A stretch of 64,000 nt of DNA from Lucinisca nassula (lineage: Eukaryota; Mollusca; Bivalvia; Lucinida; Lucinidae): the NCBI GenBank assembly GCA_963580285.1, contig OY757015.1, positions 130,259,688 through 130,323,687 of the forward strand. The letters are read 5' to 3'. Position numbers and translations under genes: made by a program. Shown here piece by piece: positions 53,688 to 62,580 of this stretch; within the stretch, counting starts at the first letter, position 1, and the number at the start of each line of letters is the position of its first letter. Below the pieces are notes generated by a model. The model did no database searches, was not told where the DNA came from, and worked only from the letters and a program-made list of their open reading frames with translations.

Positions 53688-53999
53688 ATGTCGACTCAGG
53701 AGTCAAGAAAAGGGCCAGATGAGGTTATTCGGGAGCTTGGAGGATGCGGTCGATTTCAGATCCGGATAGCGCTTATTGTACATATGATGAATACAGTAAT
53801 TGCATGGACCTTGTTTGCAGCGATATTTGTCACTGCGGCACCAGATTGGCGGTGCAAGGACGATAGTACGTTGATTTCTAATTATAACTCCACAAGCGCA
53901 ATTAACAAGACATTTGGACAAGTATGTGATAACCACAATGGCACCACGTGTTCGGATATCGAATTTGAAACATCCGGCATGCGAACAATTGTTACTGAG
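53688..53999 (+). CDS. Gene 2 exon 1, SLC22-type transporter (start)
   Basis: This 312 bp exon gives 104 residues from MSTQESRKGPDEVI. RELGGCGRFQIR leads into helix 1 (ALIVHMMNTVIAWTLF), then AAPDWRCKDD opens an extracellular loop with cysteines and sequons NST, NKT and NGT, and the exon ends MRTIVTE. With exon 2 this gives TIVTE-WNLVCD, a conserved SLC22 junction. The donor is GTAAATAT from 54000, phase 0. The start matches that of gene 1 (MTGQETRQGPDEVI), with no plausible upstream ATG in frame. Expected role: plasma-membrane carrier of organic ions; substrate unknown. Confidence 0.93.
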
Positions 54000-54097
54000 G
54001 TAAATATTTATATTAAAATAATGAAAAATATTCATCTTATACAGTATATAGTGCTGCTGCTGCAATTTCTTCTTCTTTTTCTTTTTCCGAGCACCTA

Positions 54098-54184
54098 CAA
54101 CCCATGTTTTAAGCAGGAATAAGAAAATTATCAGATTTTTTTTTTTTTATCTGAAAATTTTCATTTTTCGGTGGTTTCGTAATG
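54098..54184 (-). mobile_element. Pal-type right scrap
   Basis: CCCATGTTTTAAGCAGGAATA..TTTTTCGGTGGTTTCGTAATG, lying in intron 1 of gene 2. Confidence 0.6.
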
Positions 54185-54257
54185 ATACCACCGGTAAAGA
54201 CCTGTTACCGTAATGATCCAAAGTATTGGGACAAACAGGACTAAGAATACAATAAGC

Positions 54258-54562
54258 CACCGCCCATAGGGGCTTAAAGAAATATATGGGCTGCATGATG
54301 CTTCCACGCAGAGCTGAATCCGGCCCGCACACTAGTACTGTTAAACCGCTTAGAGGATCTAAGCCTGTCCAGGAACCGCGGTGCGAGGCGGACCGTCATT
54401 GCTAATAAACCCTATTGGTTTCATTGGACGACAGGGCTTGAGATGTCATTTCATCTCAATGTCGGGTAAAAGTCCGTCAAAATTGGAAGCAACGTCTCCA
54501 AAATGACCTTTACAGTGTTGACGGGGACGTTAAACCTCAAATCAAACAAACAAACAAAACAA
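54258..54562 (+). mobile_element. SINE S1, copy k
   Basis: Head CACCGCCCATAGGGGCTT and tail GACGGGGACGTTAAACCTC plus (CAAA)n. GACTAAGAATACA on the left and GACTAAGAACACA on the right form the target duplication. Confidence 0.92.
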
Positions 54563-54569
54563 AGACTAA

Positions 54570-54842
54570 GAACACAGGCAGACCTAGATCGGACTGCTCC
54601 TAAGCAGTCGGATCAAGGTCTTCACCGTTTGTCATTCCGTCCCCATTATTTCGACTCCTTGCGGAATCGCGAAACATACTTTGTTATTCTGCATAGGCAT
54701 TTGGCCATTGTGAGGGAAAGTAACTGTCCTTGTGACGTTTTCATTACAGCGGAGATTCCTTCCCTTTGGTGAATTGGACGGGGGTTGTGGGGTATTTGAT
54801 CATTTCCTTATCATTGCCTTTACTTCTGTTTTGTGAACATTT
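54570..54842. mobile_element. Worn hairpin and Rep-I fragment
   Basis: 54580-54635 has GACCTAGATCGGACTGCTCC and GCAGTCGGATCAAGGTC. 54690-54835 has AAGTAACTGTCCTTGTGACG and CATTGCCTTTACTTCTG, diverged Rep-I. Confidence 0.6.
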
Positions 54843-55147
54843 CATCACGAAAACACGGCTATATAATTTTGACCCCCTTGAACCCCACCTTTATATAGTA
54901 AAACTGGGGTTTTCGGGGGGTATACCTATTTATTCTTATTTCTGCTCTAAAATATAGATGGTGGGTACTAATTAGAACCGCCACGATGAGGCGGTTCAGA
55001 ACCGCCACGATGAGGCGGTTCTAACGAGTGCCCACAATCTATATTTTGAGCAGTAATAAGAAAAATATCACAGTTTTTCTTCATAAAATTGTCATTTTTT
55101 CGGCGATAAAGGTGGCAATGTATTTGTATAGGCGTGTTTGCGTAATG
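54843..55147 (-). mobile_element. Pal-A MITE with duplicated hairpin tip
   Basis: The tip GAACCGCCACGATGAGGCGGTT occurs twice in tandem (about 54977-55022), so the centre forms two loops. Ends CATCACGAAAACACGG and GGCGTGTTTGCGTAATG. Confidence 0.9.
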
Positions 55148-55257
55148 TTATGAAAATTGTAGTAAGTTCCCAAGGTGTCTGAGTATTTAGCATTTTGATG
55201 GCAATTCTTCATACAACCTCGGTTGCAATAGCTCTTTAATGGACTGATACATGTTTT

Positions 55258-55553
55258 GTTTTTGTTTGTTTGATTTGAGGTTTAACGTCTCCGTCAACAC
55301 TATGTATGTCATTTTGGAGACATTGCTTCCAATTTCGTGAGACATTTACCCGACATTGATATGAAATGATATCTCAATCCTGCCGCCCAATAAAACCAGT
55401 AGGGCTTATATCCATGGACTCGCACTGGTTTGCCTGGGCGGGCTTACACCTTCTAAGTGGTTTACCAGTACTCATATGCGGTCGATTTCAGCTCTGCGTG
55501 GATGCATCATGCAACCCAATCTATTTGACAAAGCCCCGATGAGCGGGGGCCCT
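55258..55553 (-). mobile_element. SINE S1, copy l
   Basis: From (TTTTG)n TTTGATTTGAGGTTTAACG to GATGAGCGGGGGC. It is more diverged than copies m and n. Confidence 0.82.
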
Positions 55554-55568
55554 TGACTGACACATGGA

Positions 55569-55835
55569 TCATGCCAACAAGTCCATGCGATGAAATCCCC
55601 TCTAAACCCACTTTATATTGAGAAAACTTGGGTTTACGGAGGTAAATATTATTCATTATTTCTGCTGCTAGAGACACAGGTTTTGAGTAGTCGTTAGAAC
55701 GGCCTCAATGAGGCGGTTCTAACGAGTACCAAAAACCTGCGTTCTGAGTGTAATCAAGCCAAGTATCACAAATTGTCATCTTTGGAGGTATGAAAGAATG
55801 CACTTTAGGACCCGGATGTGTCATCTTAAGGTGAG
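55569..55835 (-). mobile_element. Pal-B MITE, worn ends
   Basis: CATGCCAACAAGTCCATGCG; core GAACGGCCTCAATGAGGCGG; end CCCGGATGTGTCATCTTAAGG. Confidence 0.78.
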
Positions 55836-55966
55836 AAATGGGTCCTCATAATATCCGATTTATTTTCTCCAAAAAGCCTGATCAGTCAACTAACATGCTA
55901 GGCGCATTACCCTTTGTACGATGCTGCCATAGCGTCTTCTCTTAGTTCAGCGAACACAGCGAAAGC

Positions 55967-56421
55967 CATTAGGAAAGCATGTCCGTGTGGAGTGAGTGAA
56001 TGCTTGGGCTTTACGTCCCACCAACAGCTAAGCTCATACGGAGACAGGACCTCGGTTTAAAGACTCATCCGAAAGTCTGGAGAAGCCCGGGATGGATCCT
56101 GCGATCCCTGGTTTACAAGGCGAGTAACGTAACCACAACACAACGGAGGCTTCTTTGTCCGTGCGGAATAATGGCGTCCAACATGGTCTCAGAAATGACA
56201 CATTTTTGGTCAAAATGAAAACATTTTTCTTATTTCTGCTTTCAACATAGACTGCGGGTGCTCGTTAGAACCGCCTCATTCAGGCGGTTTTAACGAGTAT
56301 CCACAATCAATATTTTCGAGCAAAAAGAAAGACAGATAATGTATACCCTCGTAAACCCCAGTTTTCTTTATATAAAGTGGGGTTTAGTGGGTGTTCATTT
56401 CACCGACTTGTTCACGTCATG
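55967..56421 (+). mobile_element. Pal-C MITE split by SINE-4
   Basis: CATTAGGAAAGCATGTCCGT is at the left, and the insertion follows at once. After it come TGTCCGTGCGGAATAATGGC, the core and CACCGACTTGTTCACGTCATG. Confidence 0.85.
55992..56155 (-). mobile_element. SINE-4 with 12 bp target duplication
   Basis: The minus-strand head has GTTACGTTACTCGCCTTGTA and GGGATCGCAGGATCCATCC, a worn tRNA-like promoter. The tail side reads GTGAGTGAATGCTTGGGC. TGTCCGTGTGGA and TGTCCGTGCGGA flank it. Confidence 0.8.
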
Positions 56422-56462
56422 TCAGGCGATTATTAACAGGCTCGTCTATAGGCTTTTATTTA

Positions 56463-56746
56463 TTATAATAACACACCCGTGTGGCATAGTGCACTCTTTT
56501 ATATCTCCGAAATGGTTACTTTTCGGATGAATAATTTTGATATTTTTCTCATTTATACTCCAAACATAGGTTGCGGGTGCTTGTTAGAATCGCCTCTTAG
56601 AGGCGGTTCTAACAAGCACCCACAACCTTTGTCTTGGAGCAGAAATGAGCAAAATAATGTATATCCGTGTAAAGTCCTTCTTTGTCTATATAAAGGGGAT
56701 GGGGAAGTTGGAATGGTGTTCATTTCACGGACTTTTTAACGTCATG
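56463..56746 (+). mobile_element. Pal-B MITE, complete
   Basis: ATAATAACACACCCGTGTGG to GGACTTTTTAACGTCATG. The tip is CGCCTCTTAGAGGCGG. Confidence 0.85.
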
Positions 56747-56932
56747 TGACGCCGAAAAAATTGGCATACTTTACTCATGAGCTGGTTTAAATTTTGTCGA
56801 AAGTTGGATCAGTAACTGGCGAGAAATCGAAAGCCAAATGCTTGGAAAAGAGCTTTGGCTGCCAAATAATCCGAGACATATCGCTGTAATCCAACTTCAT
56901 ACATTTAGTCTTTCCCTGCCAGTATTACTTCA

Positions 56933-57152
56933 CATTAGGAAAACACGCCTATACCAATACATCGTAAAATTTACCGTCGAAAAAAATGAACATTTTAAGA
57001 TGAAAAAATGTGATATTTTTCTTATTTCTGCGCAAAATATAGATTTTGGAGCAGAAATAAGAAAATTAAGATTTACCCCTGTAAACCCCCGTTTTAGTAT
57101 GTTCAAGTGGGGTTCAATTTGGTAAAGATTAAATAGGCGTGTTTTCTTGATG
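56933..57152 (+). mobile_element. Pal-A MITE without hairpin tip
   Basis: CATTAGGAAAACACGCC to GGCGTGTTTTCTTGATG. The core is reduced to ATAGATTTTGGAGCAG, so about 65 bp of hairpin are missing. Confidence 0.85.
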
Positions 57153-57386
57153 CAATACATTGTAAATTTCACCGCCGAAAAAAAAAAAAAAAAGAAAATT
57201 TTAAGATGAAAAAATGTGAAATTTTTCTTATTTCTGCTCGGCGAGGCGGTTCTAACGTTTACCCACAATCTATATTTTGAGCAGAAAACAGAAAAGTAAT
57301 GTTTACCCCTGTAAACCCCAGTTTTACTATATAAACGTGGGTCTCAAGGTGGGAGGTCAAAATTATATAGGCGTGTTTTCGTGATG
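57153..57386 (+). mobile_element. Pal-A MITE in tandem, left end and one core arm missing
   Basis: It starts CAATACATTGTAAATTTCACC directly after the previous copy, lacks the left core arm (TTTCTGCTCGGCGAGGCGG), and ends GGCGTGTTTTCGTGATG. Confidence 0.85.
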
Positions 57387-57443
57387 ACACCGAAGAAGCC
57401 AGGACCAAAATAATATTAAACAACACGAATATGCTCAACACGA

Positions 57444-57593
57444 GTGAGTGTTTGAGTTTTACGTCCAACCAACGGCTAAGGTCATACGGAGACGGGACCT
57501 CGGTTTTAAAGACTTATCCGAAAGTCCGGAATCGATCCTGCGATCCCTGGTTTACAAGGCGAGTAGCGTAACCACTGCACCACGGAGGTTCTG
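57444..57593 (-). mobile_element. SINE-4, best copy, with target duplication
   Basis: On the minus strand: GGTGCAGTGGTTACGCTACT (box A region), then CAGGGATCGCAGGATCGATT (box B region), then CGAGGTCCCGTCTCCGTATG and a tail ending AAACACTCACT. TGCTCAACACGA and TGCTTAACACGA flank it (57432 and 57594). Confidence 0.85.
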
Positions 57594-57763
57594 TGCTTAA
57601 CACGAAAGAACATATATACATGTACAAAAACAAAGCACGGTTGGAATTCTAGCATGATAGAGAATATAGCTCTTTTGTGAAGTACTTTCGGATACGAATA
57701 GTGTCTTACGAACATGCTACTTCAATGTCCTCCAATGTCCTCAAACGACTGCTTTGGCCACGT

Positions 57764-58064
57764 TTGTTTGTTTGTTTGCTTTGAGGTTTAACGTCCCCGT
57801 CAACACTGTAAAGGTCATTTTGGAGACGTTGCTTCCAATTTTGTGGGACTTTTACCCGACATTGAGATGATATGACATTTCAAGCCCTGTCGCCCAATGA
57901 AACCAATAGGGTTTATTAGCATGGACGGTCCGCCTCGCACCGCGGTTCCTGGACAGGCTTAGAACCTCTAAGCGGTTTACCAGTACTAGTGTGCGGGCCG
58001 GATTCAGCTCTGCGCGGAAGCATCATGCAGCCCATATATTTCTTCAAGCCCCTATGGGCGGGGG
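57764..58064 (-). mobile_element. SINE S1, copy m, with 12 bp target duplication
   Basis: Complete, from (TTTG)n to CCCCTATGGGCGGGGG. CTTTGGCCACGT is repeated at 57752-57763 and 58065-58076. It is very close to copy n, so a recent insertion is likely. Confidence 0.95.
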
Positions 58065-58383
58065 CTTTGGCCACGTAATGTGCGTGATAATATTGGACAC
58101 GATGTTATTTCTTAATAAGTCCCTTAACAAAAAAAAATCTGATTGAGAAAATAACTGATATTTTTCGATATATTACATTATATATAATAATAGCAAGATT
58201 GCGAATATGAAACACAGATAGTAAGTTTTACACCACTTTCGGTAATTTCAACAAACATGGAAACCCTAATCAAATGCCGCAATCTGTGGTGTATGATCAT
58301 TATCTTCATTGTTTGCAACTGTCGCTATGCACACACTGGTTTACTCCTTTACTGTAAAAGATGTTCTCTGCAATTTATTTCAG

Positions 58384-58805
58384 TGGAATCTGGTGTGCGA
58401 CATGGCGTGGATACCAGCCCTAATCAATTCTGTACAAGTAGGATGCCAGCTCTTCGGAAATCTTTTTGCAGGCCATCTAGCTGATTATGTAGGAAGGAAA
58501 ATTCCCTTGTTTCTATCCATTGCTACACTAATAGTGTGCAATCTCCTGTCCTACTTTTCTGTTAACTGGTTTATGTATGCGATTTCCAAAGCACTTACTG
58601 GAATTGGGACCGGTATGTTTCTCACAGTGCGATACAACTTCATGTCAGAATTTGCTCTAGCCCGTTGGCGGCCTTGGCTGATTGGCTTCCCAACCTGGCC
58701 GATACAGAGCTGCGTTTTGTGTTTGTTTCTATGGTTGCTGAAGGACTGGAGAAATACCCATCTTCTTATTGCTGTCGTTGGGGTTCCGTTTCTAGGAGCC
58801 TGGTG
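58384..58805 (+). CDS. Gene 2 exon 2, SLC22-type transporter
   Basis: This 422 bp exon runs from WNLVCDMAWIPALIN to PFLGAWW. It covers helices 2-6 with the major facilitator loop GHLADYVGRKIPLF, then LLSYFSVNWFMYAI, GIGTGMFLTVRYNFMSEF and LARWRPWLIGF. The acceptor is CAATTTATTTCAG before 58384, phase 0. The donor is GTAAGT from 58806, phase 2. Length and phases equal those of gene 1 exon 2. The donor lies inside a target duplication made by an S1 insertion, so an identical second donor motif sits 311 bp downstream (59117). The upstream donor keeps the reading frame. Confidence 0.95.
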
Positions 58806-58810
58806 GTAAG
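58799..58810 (+). promoter_or_regulatory. Duplicated splice donor, proximal copy
   Basis: CCTGGTGGTAAG contains the exon 2 end TGGTG and the donor GTAAG. It is the left target duplication of S1 copy n. The base after it now comes from the SINE tail (T), giving GTAAGT, a stronger match to the donor consensus than GTAAGA. Confidence 0.85.
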
Positions 58811-59109
58811 TTTTTGTTTGATTTGAGGTTTAACGTCCCCGTCAACACTGTAAAGGTCATTTTGGAGACGTTGCTTCCAATTTTTTGGGACTTTTACCCG
58901 ACATTGAGATGAAATGACATCTCAAGCCCTGTCGCCCAATAAAACCAATAAGGTTTATTAGCATGGACGGTCCGCCTCGCACCGCGGTTCCTGGACAGGC
59001 TTAGATCCTCTAAGCGGTTTACCAGTACTAGTGTGCGGGCCAGATTCAGCTCTGCGTGGAAGCATCATGCAGCCCATATATTTCTTCAAGCCCCTATGGG
59101 CGGGGGCCC
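58811..59109 (-). mobile_element. SINE S1, copy n, on the exon 2 donor of gene 2
   Basis: A complete S1 in antisense to gene 2. It starts with TTTTTGTTTGATTTGAGG and ends GGGCGGGGGCCC. CCTGGTGGTAAG flanks it at 58799-58810 and 59110-59121. Confidence 0.95.
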
Positions 59110-59121
59110 CCTGGTGGTAAG
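59110..59121 (+). promoter_or_regulatory. Duplicated splice donor, distal copy
   Basis: The right target duplication, followed by the original intron (AAATATCAC). Use of this donor would read through the exon end and put the SINE in the transcript. The stop codon TAA at 58807 would then come directly after the second Trp codon. Confidence 0.8.
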
Positions 59122-59240
59122 AAATATCACATATGTTATAAACGCGAGTACAGATGCATCTTTATAACGACAGTATTTGTTGCCTAATATTTTGCCATTA
59201 TAAACACTGTGTCGCTGTAAAGAATCTCAATAAGGAGTGC

Positions 59241-59514
59241 TATTACGAAAACACGCCTATACAAATTCAGTGTAACCTTTATCGCCGAAAAAAAAATTGA
59301 GATGAAAAATTGGGATATTATTCTTATTTCTGCTCAAATATAGATTGTGGGTACTCGTTAGAACCGCCTCATCGAGGCGGTTCTAACGTGTACCCACAGT
59401 CTATATTTTAGAGCAGACATAAGAAAAATAAGGTTTACCCCTGTAAACCCCAGTTTGACTATAGAAAAGTGGGGTTTAAGGGGGTCAAAATTATATAGAC
59501 GTGTTTTCGTAATG
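59241..59514 (+). mobile_element. Pal-A MITE, complete
   Basis: TATTACGAAAACACGCC to GACGTGTTTTCGTAATG. The core CCGCCTCATCGAGGCGG is perfect. Intron 2 of gene 2. Confidence 0.92.
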
Positions 59515-60226
59515 TATAATAAGAAGTAAAGGGCCGGGTTTTTTTTCTCCTTATTCCAAATAACACATGCTGTGGAGATTTGCAAGAATCACCTCGCCGA
59601 AGAGACAGGTATTGTAATCATTTGTTAGAATCTCCTCATTGAGGCGATTCTAACAAAATGCCACAATTATATATAATTTTTATTTACATGTATTTTTTAT
59701 TTTATTTTATTTCATTTTTATTTGCATGCTCCTTAGAATTGGTGATTATACAACCGCCAACTAACAGTTGACATCTCTCGTCGGATCATTTATGTGTAAA
59801 TATTTCAAAACACAATGACACGCTGAAAAAGAATTTCGTCACAAGTGAAATATTTGTTAAAGGTACAATAATTTAGCACATTCAATACTGGTAAATTCCG
59901 CTTGTCACAGAAAGTTGGGGCGGAGCTTAGCGATTGTCAAAAAATCTACACCACTGCAATCCCGCCTTCTTCAGATTTGTGCTGCATATTAAAAAGTCGT
60001 TCCGCATATCTAATACCTGTTCAGAAGCGTATGATAGAAAGTTCAGTACGCTGCGACATAGCTTTCCACGCGTCTTTGATTTTCGTTGCAAACAGCATCA
60101 AACCTACGATGGGCAGACGTCTTATTGTCTAAACTGCTGGTTAAGTGGTTAAAAAGACCTAGCAAAAGTCTATGTTGTTAAAAAAAGACTAACGTTCGAC
60201 AGTAGTAGTCGTCAATGATGGTGGTT
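59515..60226. other. Intron 2 of gene 2; small hairpin at 59620-59660
   Basis: TTGTTAGAATCTCCTCATTG and GAGGCGATTCTAACAAA form a hairpin like the tip of the Pal core but with other flanks. (TTTTA)n near 59690-59725. Overlapping plus frames at 59902-60152 show no domain. Confidence 0.55.
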
Positions 60227-60312
60227 GGGTGAGGCAAAATTGACGTGTATCTTGCGTCACTACGACAGTCAATTGATATTGGCTTACAGTCGGGCAAGGC
60301 CTGCTGTCTTTG
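60227..60312. repeat. ~90 bp dispersed repeat, second copy
   Basis: GGTGAGGCAAAATTGACGTG through CGGGCAAGGCCTGCTGTCTT matches 20285-20375. A Rep-I end (GAAGTGAAGGCAATGATCAG) follows at 60427-60485. Confidence 0.6.
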
Positions 60313-60539
60313 ACACTGGACAAAAATATGGGCGAAAACAGCAATGTTAAATCAGAAGAACAGAGTGTGTACTGTAAAGTACGCGCATTGCCAGACGTAT
60401 CGCCTTTGGGGATAAAAAAAAAATAGAAGTGAAGGCAATGATCAGGAATCGATACAATTAACCACCAGCACACATCAGAGAAACCAAAGCCGATTTAGAT
60501 AAAGTTTATGATGAAAATGCACTATTGTATCAAACAGTT

Positions 60540-61480
60540 TGCATATGTGTGCAACTTTTCATAGGTGGACGAACTTCATTCAAAGATGAGCCGCGGAGGG
60601 TCAACCGTTTTCAGCAGTGTCCGAAAAAGAAATCGAGATTGTGAAAACGGCAGTTGAAGAAGATCCGCGGTACATTGAATTTTTTAACGTGATTTCGTCG
60701 GCCGTATTTTATATATTGAAGTAGTATTTAAGCTGAAGGTTTGTGCTAGGTGGATCTCCCATCTTTTGACACCTGAACAAAAGGGAGTAAGGGTAAAGCC
60801 ACATAACTTCTACTAAAATATAAGGATGCGGATCCTAGGAGACTCAGAGAAATTGTAACTAGAGAGGAAACGTGGATGTAATTTTTAACCCAATTGCAAA
60901 GAAAACAAAGTTTGGGTAGGTGAAAAATGGCGAAAGACCTCAAATCGCGCGGAGAAATAAGACTTCGAGGCGTGTCATATACGCTCTTTTTTTTTTTTTT
61001 TTTTTTTTTTTTGACTGCGAAGCAATAGTGGCCCGAGTACCAGTGCCTGAGAACAAGAATGTCACAGAATGATTTCATAAAGAGAAACATCTTTCTGCTG
61101 TGGTGGACCACTATTTGCAGTTGCAAAGCGCCCACGAAAGGGGTATGTGCTTTTCATATTCTTCATGATAACGCCCCTGTGTGCAGATCAGCCGTGGTGC
61201 TCGAATATTTTGAGGACTTAAACATTAAAACTTTACCACATCCTCCATACAGTCCAGACCTTTCTCCTTGTGATTTCTAGCTCAACCCATATATTAAAAC
61301 ATGTTTGCGACGACGTCGTATTGACAGTCGCCATACCTTGGGTGGTGCGTTTTTCTAGTGTATAAACAGTACACCGCAAAAAGTGCTTCAAAATACATTA
61401 TCTAAGTGGATGAAAAGACTGGAAAAGTGCGCACAGGTCAAATGGAAATACTTCGAGGGACACCACTAGTTCGTTTTGAA
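60540..61480 (+). pseudogene. Mariner transposase, decayed
   Basis: Pieces in several frames read GRTSFKDEPRR, then ARWISHLLTPEQKGVRVK, then LHDNAPVCRSAVVLEYFE and LPHPPYSPDLSPCDF before a stop. The last two blocks hold the second and third catalytic aspartates with 34 residues between them, the DD34D spacing of mariner transposases. Many stops and shifts and a poly(T) run of about 26 bases (60987-61012) in the middle show it is dead. It lies in intron 2 of gene 2, same strand. Confidence 0.85.
60987..61012. repeat. Poly(T) run inside the mariner remnant
   Basis: About 26 T in a row, with no matching retro-insert recognised. Confidence 0.9.
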
Positions 61481-61592
61481 CCGGTAAGCCTTATTTTTAC
61501 AAGCCGCACCCGCTATTAATACTTTTCAAACGCCCCTCGTATTTTGTATCGACGCGATATGGTCTTTTCAACCTTTATCAAAAACCTGATTA

Positions 61593-61832
61593 CATCACGT
61601 GACCAAGTCCGTGAAATAAAGCACGGGGGTAAACATTATTTTCCTTATTTCTGCTCCAAGACAGAGGTTGTCGATACTCGTTAGAACCGCCTCAATTAGG
61701 CGGTTCTAACGAGCACACAAAACCTATGTTTGGAGTATAAATAAGGAAAATGTAACAAATTTTCATCAGAAAAATTACCATTTTTGTATTTTGAAAAAAT
61801 TCACTATATCACACGGATACCTAATCTTAATG
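61593..61832 (-). mobile_element. Pal-B MITE next to exon 3 of gene 2
   Basis: CATCACGTGACCAAGTCCGT to CACGGATACCTAATCTTAATG. Part of the right arm is deleted. It ends only 35 bp before the exon 3 acceptor, so the polypyrimidine stretch and probable branch region lie directly against it. Confidence 0.85.
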
Positions 61833-61867
61833 AGAATAGAATTTTCCTGCATTTGTTTTATATCTAG

Positions 61868-62101
61868 GGCTGTACCTGAAAGTTTTCGATGGTACTATGC
61901 TCATGATAGAATAGACGAAGCGGAGAGAGTGATAACAACTATATCGAAGGTCAATCATCGCCCTGTACCAGATATGTCATACATGAAGCAGTTGACAGTG
62001 GCCAATCTAGACGAAAACAAGACGGACAGGAAGTACACAGCGCTGGATCTTTTCAAATCTATGTTTTTAACGAAAGTGACTCTGTTATTGTTTCTTAACT
62101 G
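61868..62101 (+). CDS. Gene 2 exon 3, SLC22-type transporter
   Basis: This 234 bp exon encodes AVPESFRWYYAHDRI, EAERVITTISKVNHR, DENKTDRKYTALDLF and LLLFLNW. It carries the P-E-S-x-RW signature and the large cytoplasmic loop. The acceptor is TTTTATATCTAG before 61868 and the donor is GTAAGAC from 62102, phase 2 in and 2 out, exactly as in gene 1. TG at the end of exon 2 plus G here gives the second Trp of WW. The next exon (helices 7-8) was not found before 64000. Confidence 0.93.
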
Positions 62102-62174
62102 GTAAGACCTTTCAACTTATAGCAGCGCCAAAAACTTCTGCAACTGCAAACTGTCGTGGCATTTGGACAGCATT

Positions 62175-62449
62175 CATCACGGGAACAAGTCCGTGAAATG
62201 AAGACCCCACTAAACCCCATTTTATATAAAGAAAACTGGGGTTTACAGGTATAGGGTATACATTATTTTTCTTATTTCTACTCCAAGACATAGGTTGTGA
62301 GTACTCGATAGAATGAGGCGGTTCTAACAAGCACCCACAACCTATGTTTGGAGTACAAATAAGCAAACTATCACAATTTTTCATGAAAAATCTACCACTT
62401 TGGAAATATGAAAGAATGCACTATTTCCCACGGATGCGTTGTCGTAATT
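62175..62449 (-). mobile_element. Pal-B MITE, core tip reduced
   Basis: CATCACGGGAACAAGTCCGT to CACGGATGCGTTGTCGTAAT. The left core arm has lost CCGCCTC (CTCGATAGAATGAGGCGG). It lies 73 bp after exon 3 of gene 2. Confidence 0.85.
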
Positions 62450-62535
62450 TAACTCTCCGAGTACTATGGACATTTCTACAGCAGACTTAAATTTCTGTTT
62501 TTATTATTTTTGCAAAGGAAATTACTTGAAATCAT

Positions 62536-62580
62536 CATGTTAACAAGTCCGTGCAATAAACATCCCTCTAAACCCTACAT
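62536..62580 (-). mobile_element. Pal-B solo end
   Basis: CATGTTAACAAGTCCGTGCAA and CCCTCTAAACCCTAC only. Confidence 0.65.

Noticed and set aside
58309..58383. Upstream extension of gene 2 exon 2 starting MFATVAMHTL
   Set aside because: The frame runs back through the polypyrimidine stretch and acceptor TTTATTTCAG; the homologous exon of gene 1 starts at the same Trp.
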